Shown in pieces: positions 63,236 to 64,000 of a stretch of 64,000 bases of DNA. How positions within the stretch are numbered: position 1 is the first letter of the stretch; every line of letters starts with the position of its first letter. This DNA comes from Megalonaias nervosa (Eukaryota; Mollusca; Bivalvia; Unionida; Unionidae), in assembly GCA_016617855.1 (NCBI GenBank), contig JAECUM010001777.1:104961-168960 (forward strand). Reading direction: 5' to 3'. Both the position numbers and the translations under genes were made by a program. The notes under the pieces were generated by a model. It worked only from the letters and a program-made list of their open reading frames with translations, made no database searches and was not told where the DNA came from.

Positions 63236-64000
63236 CTGTGAACAAAATTGAATGCTTCTAAAACCTTTAACCTGTAAAAACTAAACAAGACAAAATAAAA
63301 AAACCTTTATGTTCATTCATTGTCACAAAAATACAGGTATAGTTAATGTTGATAGTGTCCTCTGATAAAAGCCAAAATCCTTTTCTATGGTACATTTACA
63401 TTTGCCACTGCCACAATGACATCATATTTAAAACTGGTTTTATCTTTTCTATACTGCAGTAGTGTTATATTTCTCCAGGCCATCTAACATACCATCTGTG
63501 GTACATTTAGGCTTTTGCCTACCCTGGGCCAATTTGGAAGTTCTGCCCCCTCCACCCAGTGAGATGAGAAGCATCATGAAGAGAATGGTCATAAATCTGT
63601 AACTGCTTAATAGTGTTGTGTTCAATACATAGTTTTATTCACTTCAGTATTGTTTTTGCCTTGTGAAATAGAATACCACCAGAATTTTAATGATTTGTAA
63701 AATCTGCTGTCCTAGGCCTGGACCTAGTTGGTCTCTGTGGAAGTTATGTTACTGCATACCATCATCATCTTTTGAAACTGAATGAAAATACCTACTATTA
63801 TGCAAATTATGTTCCAAAACAAGTATCTGTGAAAGACACAAGTGTATTTGCAGTTAATAAAAGGCCTCTAGTTTTTGTATGTCAGTTTAGTTGTGGCTTC
63901 ATATAAGCAGAATTTCTTCTTAATCATATTTTCTTTTTGTTCATTTGTTCATTTAACTTGTATTGCTTTACGCACAAATTGAACACATCGTATCTATCAG
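63236..64000. other. TTC13 intron upstream of exon a, no exon seen
   Basis: An upstream exon must end in phase 1 to supply the first base of the split codon; none was recognised here. Confidence 0.4.

Overview
The window looks like animal nuclear DNA, most likely from a mollusc or another lophotrochozoan. It is AT-rich, has long introns, small exons with GT-AG junctions, tRNA-derived SINEs of the type common in molluscs, and remnants of DIRS, LINE and Tc1/IS630 elements. There is no sign of bacterial gene organisation. Species identity is inference.

The only host gene I can support is on the minus strand and fills the window: an ortholog of TTC13 (tetratricopeptide repeat protein 13). I place 16 internal coding exons between 63235 (5' side) and 1263 (3' side), each with splice signals on both sides and with phases that join without a break to give about 547 codons. 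The first exons (signal sequence, N-terminus) lie beyond 64000 and the C-terminal exons lie before position 1. The order on the minus strand is TPR exons (63.2, 61.0, 58.0, 54.1, 40.3 kb), a linker (35.2, 32.4 kb), then the conserved TTC13 C-terminal region (24.3, 23.0, 20.3, 14.0, 9.6, 8.8, 3.4, 2.1, 1.3 kb). Most of the short ORFs in the window are chance or repeat-derived.

The introns are full of repeats: three decayed DIRS-type tyrosine-recombinase retroelements (about 15.4-16.1, 36.0-37.0 and 41.2-43.0 kb), a LINE fragment (10.3-12.0 kb), a Tc1/IS630-type transposase relic (28.6-29.7 kb), several tRNA-derived SINEs, MITE-like elements with TA or TTAA target duplications, and several tandem arrays.

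The most striking feature is at 55.85-57.98 kb. A 33-bp minisatellite of about 45 copies (47 with those beyond an inserted MITE) is built from the last 29 nt of a TTC13 exon plus the first 4 nt of its intron. The real exon end is the terminal copy, and about two thirds of the copies keep a consensus-like 5' splice site. The transcript therefore carries a long ladder of decoy donors just downstream of a coding exon. A second unusual structure is a perfect 128-bp palindrome (32-bp arms around a 64-bp AT repeat) about 12 nt upstream of another TTC13 exon.
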